DNA of 64,000 nt from Splendidivirga corallicola (GTDB lineage: Bacteria > Bacteroidota > Bacteroidia > Cytophagales > Cyclobacteriaceae), in the NCBI GenBank assembly GCA_030442035.1, contig JAUJEA010000001.1, positions 961,559-1,025,558 on the forward strand, given 5' to 3'. Made by a program: the position numbers and the translations under genes. Below are positions 37,263-46,646 of this stretch, in pieces; positions within the stretch are counted from its first letter, which is position 1; the number at the start of each line of letters is the position of its first letter. Below the pieces are notes generated by a model. It was not told the DNA's origin. It saw nothing but the letters and a program-made list of their open reading frames with translations, and ran no database searches.

Positions 37263-38462
37263 ATGCTCCAAGGTAAAAAAATCATTTTAGGAGTATGTGG
37301 AAGCATTGCTGCTTATAAAGCAGCAATGTTAACTAGATTACTCATCAAAGAAGGCGCCGAGGTCAGGGTAATCATGACCGAAGCTGCCAAAGAATTTATT
37401 ACCCCGCTCACACTATCCACACTTTCCAAAAATCCGGTTCTTTCCGAGTTTATCAAGGGAAAAACAGGAGAATGGAACAATCACGTTGAACTTGGCCTTT
37501 GGGCCGATGCCCTGGTAGTGGCACCTGCCACCGCTAATACCATTGCAAAAATGGCACATGGTCAATGTGATAATTTACTTACAGCAACCTATTTAAGTGC
37601 CAGATGTCCGGTTTTTCTTGTTCCTGCTATGGACCTTGACATGTATCAACACCAAAGTACATTGGTCAACCTGGCACAGGTAAGATCCTATGGTAATAAA
37701 ATTATTGATGCGGAATACGGAGAGTTAGCCAGCGGTTTAGTGGGTACAGGAAGAATGGCCGAGCCAGAACATATCATGGCTAGTTTGCATGATCATTTCT
37801 CTTCGAAAGGTGCCTTAAATGGTAAGAAGGTGCTAATCACAGCGGGTCCTACCTATGAAATGATAGATCCGGTACGTTTCATTGGAAATCATTCAAGTGG
37901 TAAGATGGGTTACGCACTGGCACAAAAGTTAGCTGAGCATGGTGCGGAAGTCACACTTATCAGTGGACCATCTAAACTGGAAGTAAATGGGCATGCTGTC
38001 AATTTGGTTAAGGTATGCTCTGCCGAAGATATGTACCGGGAATGTGTGAAACATTATCCTGCCACGGATATTGCTATCCTCGCTGCTGCTGTGGCTGATT
38101 ATACACCTGACGAAAAACATCAGCATAAACTAAAGAAAAAAACCGATCAACTGAGCATCAATTTGGTTAAAACCAAAGACATTGCAGCTGAACTAGGTAA
38201 AATTAAAAGAGAAAACCAGATCAACATTGGTTTTGCACTGGAGACGGAAAACGAAAAGGAAAATGCGCTTAAAAAACTAACCTCTAAGAATTTTGATTTT
38301 ATTGTGTTAAATTCATTGCAGGATAAAGGCGCCGGATTTGGGCATGACACCAATAAAATAACAATAATTGATAGAAATAATACCCAGAAATTTGAGTTAA
38401 AGAATAAGATGGAAGTGGCTGAAGATATTATTAACTCAATAATCTCAAAAATTAATGCGTAG
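37263..38462 (+). CDS. coaBC: Bifunctional phosphopantothenoylcysteine decarboxylase/phosphopantothenate-cysteine ligase
   Basis: A 399-residue bifunctional enzyme of coenzyme A synthesis. The N-terminal flavoprotein half (CoaC, about 1-190) keeps His74 and the PATANT motif. The position equivalent to Cys158 of E. coli Dfp is Ser157 (GELASGLVGTGRM), and the PxMN motif has Asp in place of Asn (PAMDLDMY). The C-terminal half (CoaB, about 190-399) has KVLITAGPTYEMIDPVRFIGN and binds the phosphopantothenate and CTP. It is in the bamD operon and overlaps DUF4835 by 8 bases. Confidence 0.93.
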   Translation: MLQGKKIILGVCGSIAAYKAAMLTRLLIKEGAEVRVIMTEAAKEFITPLTLSTLSKNPVLSEFIKGKTGEWNNHVELGLWADALVVAPATANTIAKMAHGQCDNLLTATYLSARCPVFLVPAMDLDMYQHQSTLVNLAQVRSYGNKIIDAEYGELASGLVGTGRMAEPEHIMASLHDHFSSKGALNGKKVLITAGPTYEMIDPVRFIGNHSSGKMGYALAQKLAEHGAEVTLISGPSKLEVNGHAVNLVKVCSAEDMYRECVKHYPATDIAILAAAVADYTPDEKHQHKLKKKTDQLSINLVKTKDIAAELGKIKRENQINIGFALETENEKENALKKLTSKNFDFIVLNSLQDKGAGFGHDTNKITIIDRNNTQKFELKNKMEVAEDIINSIISKINA

Positions 38463-39369
38463 TCTGTTAAGCATCGTTTTATTTTTTTTAAATATACCAG
38501 CGATTTTCGGACAAGAGCTCAATTGCAATGTTATTGTCAATTTAAGCCCTCAGGTGCAAACAACCGAGAGACGCGTTTTTCAAGATATGGAATTGGCATT
38601 TTCCCAATTCCTGAATAATCGAAAATGGACTAATGATAATATTAAGATTGAGGAAAGAATAGACTGCAATCTGATCATAACCATTGAGGACATGCCTTCA
38701 GTTGGGAGTTTTGATGCCACTGTTCAAATCCAATCTGCTCGACCAATTTATAATAGCAGCTATCAATCTGTATTACTGAACCTAGCACAAAATTATGCCG
38801 ATAACGATTGGCAATTTGAATATGTTGAATCCCAACCTTTAGATTTTAATGAGAATTCATTTCAAAATAACCTGACTTCCATGCTTTCTTTCTATGCTTA
38901 TATCATTTTGGGCATGGATTACGATTCTTTTGGAAGACTTTCAGGAACACCTTATTTTGAGAAAGCACTTACCATCGTTAACAATGCTCAACAGTCGGGC
39001 AGACCGGGATGGGATCAATTTGTTACCCCTCCAAGAAATAGATATTGGATTGCTGAGAATCTCATGAACAGACAAATGCAGCCCGTCAGAGAGGCGATTT
39101 ATGAGTATCACAGGCTAGGGCTTGATGTTTTCCAGGACGATGCGGATAAGGGAAGAAAGAACATCCTTGGATCACTAAAAAAAATTCAGGCAGCTTATAA
39201 AACAAATCCAACAGCTTTCTTGATCACGCTTTTCTTTTTTGCCAAGACCGATGAGCTAGTCCATATCTTCTCAGATGGCGACCTCTCCACCCGGCGAGAT
39301 GCCTATAATTTGTTGGTGGAGCTACAGCCAACCAAATCAGATAAGTTTCAGGATATTTTAAACAATTAA
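38455..39369 (+). CDS. DUF4835 family secreted protein
   Basis: A 304-residue protein with a signal peptide at residues 1-19 (ends IFGQ). The body matches the DUF4835 family, usually placed between coaBC and recN in this phylum (ELNCNVIVNLSPQVQTT near the start, YAYIILGMDYDSF in the centre, RPGWDQF later). It is predicted to be alpha/beta with no membrane helix. Function unknown. Its start overlaps coaBC by 8 bases, suggesting coupled translation. Confidence 0.8.
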   Translation: MRSLLSIVLFFLNIPAIFGQELNCNVIVNLSPQVQTTERRVFQDMELAFSQFLNNRKWTNDNIKIEERIDCNLIITIEDMPSVGSFDATVQIQSARPIYNSSYQSVLLNLAQNYADNDWQFEYVESQPLDFNENSFQNNLTSMLSFYAYIILGMDYDSFGRLSGTPYFEKALTIVNNAQQSGRPGWDQFVTPPRNRYWIAENLMNRQMQPVREAIYEYHRLGLDVFQDDADKGRKNILGSLKKIQAAYKTNPTAFLITLFFFAKTDELVHIFSDGDLSTRRDAYNLLVELQPTKSDKFQDILNN

Positions 39370-39479
39370 TAAAGTCCGCTTCCCTAATTATTTATTATTT
39401 TTATGCCTATTTATCGAACTTCAGATAGAATATGGAGTTACACATTTTTATATTTAATCAATTGTCTTGAACCTGATCC

Positions 39480-41138
39480 ATGCTAATACACCTAACGATC
39501 AGAAATTATGCACTAATTAAAGAGTTGGAAATTGATCCTTCGGCAAACCTGAACATTATTACTGGTGAAACCGGAGCTGGTAAATCTATTATGTTAGGTG
39601 CGGTCGGTTTACTGCTTGGAAACAGAGCGGATACAAAAGCCCTTTTCAATGATCAGGAAAAATGTGTTATTGAGGGAATATTTGAAATTTCAGATTATCC
39701 GTTGAAACCTCTTTTTGACCAAGAGGAACTGGATTATGAATCTCAAACAATTATCCGAAGAGAAATAGCTACTTCCGGAAAATCCAGGGCATTCATTAAC
39801 GATACACCCGTAACTCTGGAAGTACTCAAGAAAATAGGAAGTTATTTAATGGATGTCCACTCACAAAATGACACACTCCTATTGGGTACCAACAAATTTC
39901 AATTGTCACTGGTAGATAGTTATGCCAGGAACAAAGAAAAATTGTTAGAATATGAGACCTTATATACAGCCTATCTTGAAGCTAAGAAGAATTATGAAAC
40001 GTTGATTGATCAGGCTCAATCATTGAAAGCAGAGGCAGATTATAACCAGTTTCTACTAACTGAACTAGTAGAAGCTCAACTTGAAGACGGACAACAGGAG
40101 GAATGGGAGAAACATTTGAAGATTTTGGAAAATGCTGAATCAATAAAAACCAGACTCAATGAAGCATTAAATCTCCTGGATAGTTCTGATTATTCTATTA
40201 ACAATAATTTATACACACTATCCTCAATTATTACGCATATCGCACCATTCTCCGATAAATTCCAGTCAATAAAAGAAAGACTTGAGAGCTGTTACATAGA
40301 ATTAAGAGATGTACATTCAGAATTAGAACAAGAGGACACTAACATTGAATATAATCAAGAAGAGGCAGAATCGCTGAAGGAAAAACTAAACATAATATAT
40401 CAATTACAACAAAAGCATAGAGCGGAAACAGTTTCCGAGCTTCTGACAATTCAAAACACATTAAAGGACAAGGCCCACAAGGTGGACAATCTGGATCAGG
40501 AGATTGAATCTTCCAAAAAAAATATGGAAAGTTGTTATCAGTCAATGATCCAGTGTGCGAAGGAAGTTTCCAAAATAAGAACCAATGAATTTAAAAATAT
40601 TTCAAAGGCAATTATCGAGTTATTGAAAGATCTTGGTATTCCGGATGCCATGATAAATATTGAAAATACAATCATTGATCCAGGACCATCGGGTATAGAT
40701 GATGTCAAACTTCTTTTTTCTGCCAATAAAGGAATAGCGCCTCAGGAGCTAAAGAATGTTGCCTCTGGAGGAGAGTTTTCCAGATTGATGTTTTGCATTA
40801 AATATATCCTGGCCGATAAGGTGGCGCTTCCAACCATTGTATTTGACGAAATAGATACAGGTGTCTCCGGCGAAATCGCTATTAAAATGATCATGATGAT
40901 GAAGGAGATGGCTCAGAATCATCAGGTGATAGCAATCAGTCACTTACCTCAATTTGCAGCCAGAGGAGATGCCCATTACTATGTCTATAAAGATAACAGC
41001 ACAGATAAAACCGTCAGCAAAATAAGAAAGCTATCTGAAGATGAGCGAGTTGAAGAAATTGCTAAAATGATTGGTGGTGATAATCCAACAAATTCGGCTT
41101 TTGAAAACGCCCGCCAATTAATGAACCTTACTAATTAA
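39480..41138 (+). CDS. recN: DNA repair protein RecN
   Basis: A 552-residue SMC-like ATPase involved in double-strand break repair. The Walker A motif GETGAGKS is at residues 29-36. A long coiled coil with heptads lies at about 160-360. The ABC signature (ASGGEFSRL) and Walker B (IVFDEIDTGVSGE) sit in the C-terminal third. It is 110 bases after DUF4835. Confidence 0.95.
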   Translation: MLIHLTIRNYALIKELEIDPSANLNIITGETGAGKSIMLGAVGLLLGNRADTKALFNDQEKCVIEGIFEISDYPLKPLFDQEELDYESQTIIRREIATSGKSRAFINDTPVTLEVLKKIGSYLMDVHSQNDTLLLGTNKFQLSLVDSYARNKEKLLEYETLYTAYLEAKKNYETLIDQAQSLKAEADYNQFLLTELVEAQLEDGQQEEWEKHLKILENAESIKTRLNEALNLLDSSDYSINNNLYTLSSIITHIAPFSDKFQSIKERLESCYIELRDVHSELEQEDTNIEYNQEEAESLKEKLNIIYQLQQKHRAETVSELLTIQNTLKDKAHKVDNLDQEIESSKKNMESCYQSMIQCAKEVSKIRTNEFKNISKAIIELLKDLGIPDAMINIENTIIDPGPSGIDDVKLLFSANKGIAPQELKNVASGGEFSRLMFCIKYILADKVALPTIVFDEIDTGVSGEIAIKMIMMMKEMAQNHQVIAISHLPQFAARGDAHYYVYKDNSTDKTVSKIRKLSEDERVEEIAKMIGGDNPTNSAFENARQLMNLTN

Positions 41139-41154
41139 TTTTACAATAAATTCA

Positions 41155-41162
41155 TATTTTTG
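41155..41162 (+). promoter_or_regulatory. -7 element of the fabI promoter
   Basis: TATTTTTG is a full TAnnTTTG match about 32 bases before the fabI start. The upstream half is not consensus. Confidence 0.35.
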
Positions 41163-41193
41163 GACCATCAAATAACCCTATAATTTTATTTCT

Positions 41194-42006
41194 ATGGCTT
41201 ATAATCTATTAAAAGGAAAAAAGGGAATCATTTTCGGAGCATTGGATGAAAAATCCATTGCATGGAAAGTTGCGCTTAAAGCAAAAGAAGAGGGCGCAGA
41301 ATTCACTTTAACAAATGCACCTATTGCATTGAGAATGGGTGTAATAAATCAATTGGCCGAATCCTGTGGTGCAGAAATAATTCCTGCAGACGCAACTTCA
41401 TTAGAGGATCTGGAAAATCTTTTCACAAAGTCCATGGAAATATTAGGTGGAAAAATTGACTTTGTATTGCATTCTATTGGCATGAGCCCGAATGTAAGGA
41501 AAAATAAAGCATATGGAGATTTAAATTATGACTGGTTTCTAAAGACCTTGGATATTTCGGGGCTCTCATTTCATAAGGTTATGCAAGTAGCTGAAAAGAT
41601 GGATGCCATGAATGAATGGGGCTCCATCCTGGCACTTAGTTATATTGCAGCGCAAAGAACTTTTCCGGATTATTCTGATATGGCACAAGCCAAGGCAGTT
41701 CTTGAATCCATAGCCAGAAGTTACGGATATCGTTTTGCTAAAAGTAAAAATGTAAGGGTCAATACCATTTCGCAATCTCCAACCAAAACAACGGCAGGAA
41801 CCGGTGTTGGTGGTTTTGATGCTTTTTTTGATTATGCTGACAAAATGTCTCCATTGGGAAATGCTTCCTCTGAGGACTGCGCAAATTACATCATCACCAT
41901 GTTTTCTGATTTCACAAGAATGGTTACCATGCAAAACTTAATGCACGACGGCGGTTTCTCTTCATCAGGCATTACAGAAGATTTAATTGAAGAACTTAGA
42001 AAATAG
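41194..42006 (+). CDS. fabI: Enoyl-acyl carrier protein reductase FabI
   Basis: A 270-residue short-chain dehydrogenase that reduces the trans-2-enoyl-ACP double bond in fatty acid synthesis, using NADH. The N-terminal nucleotide-binding motif is IIFGALDEKSIAW (the FabI variant that lacks the usual GxxxGxG spacing). The catalytic Tyr-x6-Lys is DYSDMAQAK, and SYIAAQR precedes it. Length is standard. A long imperfect hairpin with a T run follows. Confidence 0.95.
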   Translation: MAYNLLKGKKGIIFGALDEKSIAWKVALKAKEEGAEFTLTNAPIALRMGVINQLAESCGAEIIPADATSLEDLENLFTKSMEILGGKIDFVLHSIGMSPNVRKNKAYGDLNYDWFLKTLDISGLSFHKVMQVAEKMDAMNEWGSILALSYIAAQRTFPDYSDMAQAKAVLESIARSYGYRFAKSKNVRVNTISQSPTKTTAGTGVGGFDAFFDYADKMSPLGNASSEDCANYIITMFSDFTRMVTMQNLMHDGGFSSSGITEDLIEELRK

Positions 42007-42008
42007 GT

Positions 42009-42094
42009 AGGTGTTGATGTATTGAAGTGCTGATGTTTATTCAGTTCTCTCAACGTCAACACTCCAACACTTCAACACATCAAGACCTTTTTTT
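42009..42094 (+). terminator. Long imperfect hairpin terminator between fabI and ispE
   Basis: The left arm (42009-42037) and right arm (42052-42088) are imperfect inverted copies built from repeats like TTGAAGTG and TTGATGT, with an 8-base insertion on the right. Seven T follow. It terminates fabI only 5 bases before the ispE start, and its arms contain a 7-9 base tandem motif. Confidence 0.65.
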
Positions 42095-42098
42095 AATC

Positions 42099-42908
42099 AT
42101 GCTCTCTTTTCCCAATGCTAAAATTAATCTCGGACTTAATGTCATTGAAAAGAGGACTGACGGTTTTCACAACATCTCTTCTTGTTTTTATCCGGTTGGT
42201 TGGAAGGAGATTTTAGAAGTAATCGAATCTTCAAACCTAGAGTTTACTTCCAGTGGATTGCTCATTCCAGGTGAGGAAAGGGATAATCTTTGTTTGAAAG
42301 CTTTTAATATACTTTCGAAGGATTTTCAAATCCCCAATGTGCACATTCATTTACACAAAATACTCCCGATTGGAGCAGGATTGGGCGGAGGATCAGCAGA
42401 CGCAGCCTTCACTTTAAAGGCTCTCAACAAAATGTTTAACTTATACCTGGATGATACTTTGTTAGAGGAATATGCGGGAAAATTAGGAAGTGATTGTGCA
42501 TTTTTTATTAGAAATAAACCCATTTTAGCGTTAGGCAAGGGAGATCAATTTGAGGAAATCTCATTGGACCTGTCTCAAAAGCATATTGTTTTGGTTTACC
42601 CCAATATCCATATCTCTACGCAGGAAGCTTATGCCGGTATCCGGCCTCAGAAACCAGTAGTACCGGTAAAAGAAATTATCGAAAAATATGATATCTCAGA
42701 ATGGAAAGAGCTGCTAATCAATGATTTTGAAAAAAGTATCTTTCCGAAATATCCCCAAATACAACGGATTAAGGAAAAACTTTACACAGAAGGTGCATTG
42801 TATGCTAGCATGACAGGGTCCGGATCCTCAGTCTATGGTATTTTCAATCAGGTGCCGGATATTAAATCTATCTTTCCTGAATACAGCACATGGACCCCGG
42901 AGAAGTAG
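42099..42908 (+). CDS. ispE: 4-diphosphocytidyl-2-C-methyl-D-erythritol kinase
   Basis: A 269-residue GHMP kinase of the MEP isoprenoid pathway. The ATG at 42099 is chosen because it starts MLSFPNAKINLGLNVIEKR, the family N-terminus. A longer frame from a GTG at 42027 would run through the terminator hairpin. The ATP-binding motif PIGAGLGGGSADAA and the C-terminal MTGSGSSVYGIF are present. Another promoter must lie in or after the terminator. Confidence 0.92.
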   Translation: MLSFPNAKINLGLNVIEKRTDGFHNISSCFYPVGWKEILEVIESSNLEFTSSGLLIPGEERDNLCLKAFNILSKDFQIPNVHIHLHKILPIGAGLGGGSADAAFTLKALNKMFNLYLDDTLLEEYAGKLGSDCAFFIRNKPILALGKGDQFEEISLDLSQKHIVLVYPNIHISTQEAYAGIRPQKPVVPVKEIIEKYDISEWKELLINDFEKSIFPKYPQIQRIKEKLYTEGALYASMTGSGSSVYGIFNQVPDIKSIFPEYSTWTPEK

Positions 42909-43347
42909 CTTCCAGGTGAAAAGGTTGTAAATACAAAAATAGTATAACCAGGTTTGAACCATTGAGAAAAATCAGGAATTGTTAAAGGGTGAAGCCAGAT
43001 TACTTAGTCTTCCCTTAAAAAGCCCTCGCTACAGTAATAAGTAACAAGAATTTAGTATAAAGACTTATAACATATATCTTTAAGCCCGGCAATTAAACCT
43101 TGCTTTCGTAAAATTAATATCATTATCTTTTTTACTTTATCCTATCACACAAACTTTGAAAGCTTATTGATCCATTCAATTAAAAGCTTGTAAATTTGGT
43201 CGTTTTATTTCTCTGAAGAAAAGAAAAAAGCCACAGCAAGCAATTTCTTTAATCTTGAGTCTTTTATCTAAAATCTTGCCTAAACAAAGCAATGAGCCTT
43301 TCTAAAAATATCAAATGATACTTTTTTAGAACCGACTTAAAGCTTTT
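42909..43347. other. Intergenic region between convergent genes
   Basis: 439 bases without a recognisable gene between ispE and the EamA transporter, which converge. I see no clear terminator hairpin with a T run, nor any repeat. The frames are short and of poor composition. Confidence 0.35.
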
Positions 43348-44259
43348 TCAAATATCTCTAATATTGACTTTACGCTGATAATATCGATTGATCAGGGGAT
43401 AGATCAATACAGACATCAATATGATGAGCGTCCCAAGGTAAAATCCCCCCGACATCTTTTCTTTATCCTTAAAGATGATTACCGCTAAAATTATACCATA
43501 TATTGGTTCCAGATTAATGGTTAAATTGACTGTATAAGCACTTATTCTTTTCATTAGCTCTACTGATACGGAAAATGGAATTACGGTGCAAACCGTGGCT
43601 AATATCACGATATATAAAACATCCATATTGTTCATTTCAAGATGGATCTGTCCATCTATCGAAAAGAATTGTAAATACAGGGGCAGGAAAATCGCTGTGC
43701 ACAAGAAGGCTCCAATCATTTCATAAAAGGTAATAATGTATGGGTTGCTTTGTCTTTTGGTCATTTGGCTATTCAGGATAGAAAACATCGCAGCTAAAAA
43801 AGCCGCACCTACCGCCATAGAGAGGCCAAGAAAGTGATTGAATTCAAATCTGAAAATGACATAAAGCCCTAAAATGATCACCAAACCTATCAATACCTCA
43901 AATAGTTGTATTCGCTTTTTGGTCATAATAGGCTCAAGTATACTAGTCCAAAGTGTTGTGGTTGCCATGCCGGCAAGGCATACGGAAACTGTAGATACTC
44001 TGGCAGCCGCAAAAAAAAGGATCCAATGCAAGCCGATAAGAGCACCGATCCCGAGGATTCTTAGAAGTTCAGATAGATCAAGCGCTACATTTCTTTTTCG
44101 GTAATACAATAAAAACCCTAATGTTATAGAGGCAAACAGGGTCCTATAGAAAACCAATTCAACCGCAGGAACAGTAACAAGCTTTCCAAGGATTGCTGTG
44201 AATCCCCAAATAAGAACAATGAAATGAAGTTGGAGGTAATCCTTAAATGACGACTTCAT
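43348..44259 (-). CDS. EamA/DMT family transporter
   Basis: A 303-residue membrane protein with ten predicted transmembrane helices in two EamA repeats, typical of the drug/metabolite transporter superfamily. The start at 44259 (MKSSFKDYLQLHFIVLIWGF) overlaps the permease stop by one base (TAATG), so it is probably translated by coupling. The longer frame from 44322 would overlap that gene further and has a Cys-rich head unlike the family. The substrate cannot be deduced. Confidence 0.8.
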   Translation of the reverse strand: MKSSFKDYLQLHFIVLIWGFTAILGKLVTVPAVELVFYRTLFASITLGFLLYYRKRNVALDLSELLRILGIGALIGLHWILFFAAARVSTVSVCLAGMATTTLWTSILEPIMTKKRIQLFEVLIGLVIILGLYVIFRFEFNHFLGLSMAVGAAFLAAMFSILNSQMTKRQSNPYIITFYEMIGAFLCTAIFLPLYLQFFSIDGQIHLEMNNMDVLYIVILATVCTVIPFSVSVELMKRISAYTVNLTINLEPIYGIILAVIIFKDKEKMSGGFYLGTLIILMSVLIYPLINRYYQRKVNIRDI

Positions 44260-45332
44260 TATCTGGGAACCGTTTTGTATAAAACAAAACCTACAATTGA
44301 AAATACAATATTTGGAAACCAAACGGCCAAAACAGGATTAGTATTTCCTGCTTCCGCCACACTTCGACTTAGAATATAAAATATGATAAAAATGAAAGCA
44401 ATCAAAAAGCCTAGTGCAATCTGGAATCCGGTTCCGCCTCTGGTTTTTCTTGCAGAAACAATCATTCCGATAAAGGTTAGAATGATCACTGTGAATGGTG
44501 CCATATACCGGATATAGCGTTCAATTTCATACGTTGGCACCTCTGTTGAGCCTCTTGCTTTCAATTCCCTCACATATACATTTAGCTCATCATTAGTCAA
44601 TGCTTCCCAGCGCTTGTAATTATTTTCAAAATCTTTTGGATGAATTCGAAGCAATGTATCAAGTTCTTTTCCTCTGGTAACGGTTTCCTTCAATCCATCA
44701 AATTCTCTTAATGTCCAATTCTTAACCAGCCATTTACCTTCCTCTTCTTTCCATTCTATTCTATCGGCAGTCAACTTTTCTACGACCTCAGTACCTTCCA
44801 CAGTTTCGAGCGAAAATCTGATCCCGGTGTTATTCCTGTTACTATAACTCTGCATATAGAGAAAAGTGTTTGGTCCTTCCTGTATATGGATATTTCTTTC
44901 TGAAAAGTGAAATGGATTCTTTACGTATTTCACTTCAAACTCCACACGTTTTTTATTGGAATCTGGTATAACCCAACCATTTAAATAGAAACTAAGTGCT
45001 GCAACGATGATGGATCCGATTAGGTAGGGCCTCATCATTCTTGTGAAACTGATTCCTCCACTCAAAATGGCAATTATTTCTGTATGTCCTGCCATTTTGG
45101 AGGTAACAAAAACGGTTGCGATAAATACTGTAATCGGTGTCAGGAGATTCGCATAAAAAGGTATAACTACTTTGTAATAACCAAGTATCTCACCAATTGA
45201 CAGGCTATGTTTAATGAAATCATCATTTTTTTCAGTGAAATCAATTACAGTGATCACTGCAACTAAAATAAGTACTACGAAAAAGTAGGCACTCAGAAAC
45301 TTCTTCAGTATATATTTATCAATGACTTTCAT
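44259..45332 (-). CDS. LptF/LptG family permease
   Basis: A 357-residue inner-membrane permease of the LPS export ABC transporter. It has three N-terminal helices (start MKVIDKYILKKFLSAYFF), a periplasmic beta-jellyroll at about 140-265, and three C-terminal helices. The Bacteroidota LptF and LptG are hard to tell apart, so the symbol is left open. It works with LptB2 and LptC to drive LPS towards the OstA/LptA bridge, of which an OstA-like gene lies about 10 kb away. It is 4 bases after tgt and overlaps the EamA gene. Confidence 0.85.
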   Translation of the reverse strand: MKVIDKYILKKFLSAYFFVVLILVAVITVIDFTEKNDDFIKHSLSIGEILGYYKVVIPFYANLLTPITVFIATVFVTSKMAGHTEIIAILSGGISFTRMMRPYLIGSIIVAALSFYLNGWVIPDSNKKRVEFEVKYVKNPFHFSERNIHIQEGPNTFLYMQSYSNRNNTGIRFSLETVEGTEVVEKLTADRIEWKEEEGKWLVKNWTLREFDGLKETVTRGKELDTLLRIHPKDFENNYKRWEALTNDELNVYVRELKARGSTEVPTYEIERYIRYMAPFTVIILTFIGMIVSARKTRGGTGFQIALGFLIAFIFIIFYILSRSVAEAGNTNPVLAVWFPNIVFSIVGFVLYKTVPR

Positions 45333-45336
45333 TAAC

Positions 45337-46467
45337 CTAAAGTCGCGTTGTTACTTTTTTAACCATATCATTTTTCCAATCAACAAAATTTCCTTGTAAA
45401 ATTTGGTTTCTGGCCTCCGTCACCAGCCAAAGATAAAAGGTAAGATTATGAATACTGGCAATCTGTGCTCCTAAAATTTCCTTACTCACAATCAGATGTC
45501 TTAAATAAGCCCTGGAATATTGTGTGCTTACATGCCCACCCAGGCTAGTATCAATAGGGTTAAAATCATCTTTCCATTTTTCGTTACGCATATTCATTAT
45601 ACCCTCTGTAGTAAATATCATGCCATTTCTGGCATTTCTTGTAGGCATAACACAATCAAACATATCTATACCCAAGGCGATGCATTCTAAAATATTTTCC
45701 GGAGTGCCTACTCCCATTAAATAGCGTGGTTTATCGGTTGGTAAAATGGCGCAAACCTTATCGGTCATTTCATACATCATTTCAGCTGGTTCTCCAACAG
45801 ATAGTCCGCCAATCGCGTTTCCGTCTCTCTCAAATGAGGCTATTGTTTCTGCAGATTGTTTTCTTAAGTCATTATAGGTACTTCCTTGAACAATGGGAAA
45901 CAAAGTTTGTTCATAGCCATAATGCGATGAAGTATTGTCAAACCTATTGCAACACCTTTCAAGCCACCTGTGTGTCATATCCATTGAATTCTTTGCATAG
46001 GTATAATCACAGGGATAGGGAGTACACTCATCAAAAGCCATGATGATATCGGCTCCAATAGTTCTTTGGATGTCAATCGCTGTTTCCGGACTAAAAAAAT
46101 GTTTTGATCCGTCAATATGCGATTGAAAAGTAACACCTTCTTCCTTTATCTTTCTGACGCCTGAAAGCGAATATACCTGATAACCCCCACTGTCGGTAAG
46201 TATTGGAAATTCCCAGCCATTAAATTTATGAATACCACCCGCTTGTTGGATGATATCCAAGCCTGGTCGTAAGTATAGGTGATAAGTATTTCCTAAAATT
46301 ATCTGTGCTGCAATATCATCTCTAAGTTCTCTCTGGTGTACAGCCTTCACAGAACCGGCAGTTCCAACAGGCATAAAAATAGGAGTTTCAATTATTCCAT
46401 GATCTGTATGCAATACTCCCGCCCTTGCCTTACTTCCTTTATCGGAACCTTTAAGCTCAAATTTCAT
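45337..46467 (-). CDS. tgt: tRNA guanine transglycosylase
   Basis: A 376-residue enzyme that replaces guanine 34 of Asp, Asn, His and Tyr tRNAs with preQ1, leading to queuosine. Catalytic motifs are intact: DSGGYQVYSL, GGLSVGEP, and the nucleophile in MFDCVMPTRN. The usual zinc-binding CxCxxC ahead of YSRAYL is replaced by LGGHVS, while the last His (IHNL) remains. From memory many Bacteroidota Tgt proteins share this loss. It starts the minus-strand tgt-LptF/G-EamA run. Confidence 0.93.
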   Translation of the reverse strand: MKFELKGSDKGSKARAGVLHTDHGIIETPIFMPVGTAGSVKAVHQRELRDDIAAQIILGNTYHLYLRPGLDIIQQAGGIHKFNGWEFPILTDSGGYQVYSLSGVRKIKEEGVTFQSHIDGSKHFFSPETAIDIQRTIGADIIMAFDECTPYPCDYTYAKNSMDMTHRWLERCCNRFDNTSSHYGYEQTLFPIVQGSTYNDLRKQSAETIASFERDGNAIGGLSVGEPAEMMYEMTDKVCAILPTDKPRYLMGVGTPENILECIALGIDMFDCVMPTRNARNGMIFTTEGIMNMRNEKWKDDFNPIDTSLGGHVSTQYSRAYLRHLIVSKEILGAQIASIHNLTFYLWLVTEARNQILQGNFVDWKNDMVKKVTTRL

Positions 46468-46502
46468 TACTTACAAAAGTCGCTTTTTTGAATTCAAAGG
46501 CT

Positions 46503-46510
46503 CAAAATTA
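46503..46510 (-). promoter_or_regulatory. -7 element upstream of tgt
   Basis: On the minus strand this reads TAATTTTG, a full TAnnTTTG match 35 bases before the tgt start. No TTG is found at the proper distance. Confidence 0.3.
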
Positions 46511-46646
46511 TGCCTTATTATCCATATTTATTCTTAAAAATCAATTTATATTTAAACCTCGTACCATTATTCATTTATGAGCATTATGAATTGATACAAG
46601 ATAGCAGTGCTCATTTAAAAGATGTGATGAAACCCCTACTACACGC

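Noticed and set aside
42027-42098. A GTG start for ispE that adds 24 residues.
   Set aside because: The added part is translated from the terminator hairpin, and the family N-terminus begins at 42099.
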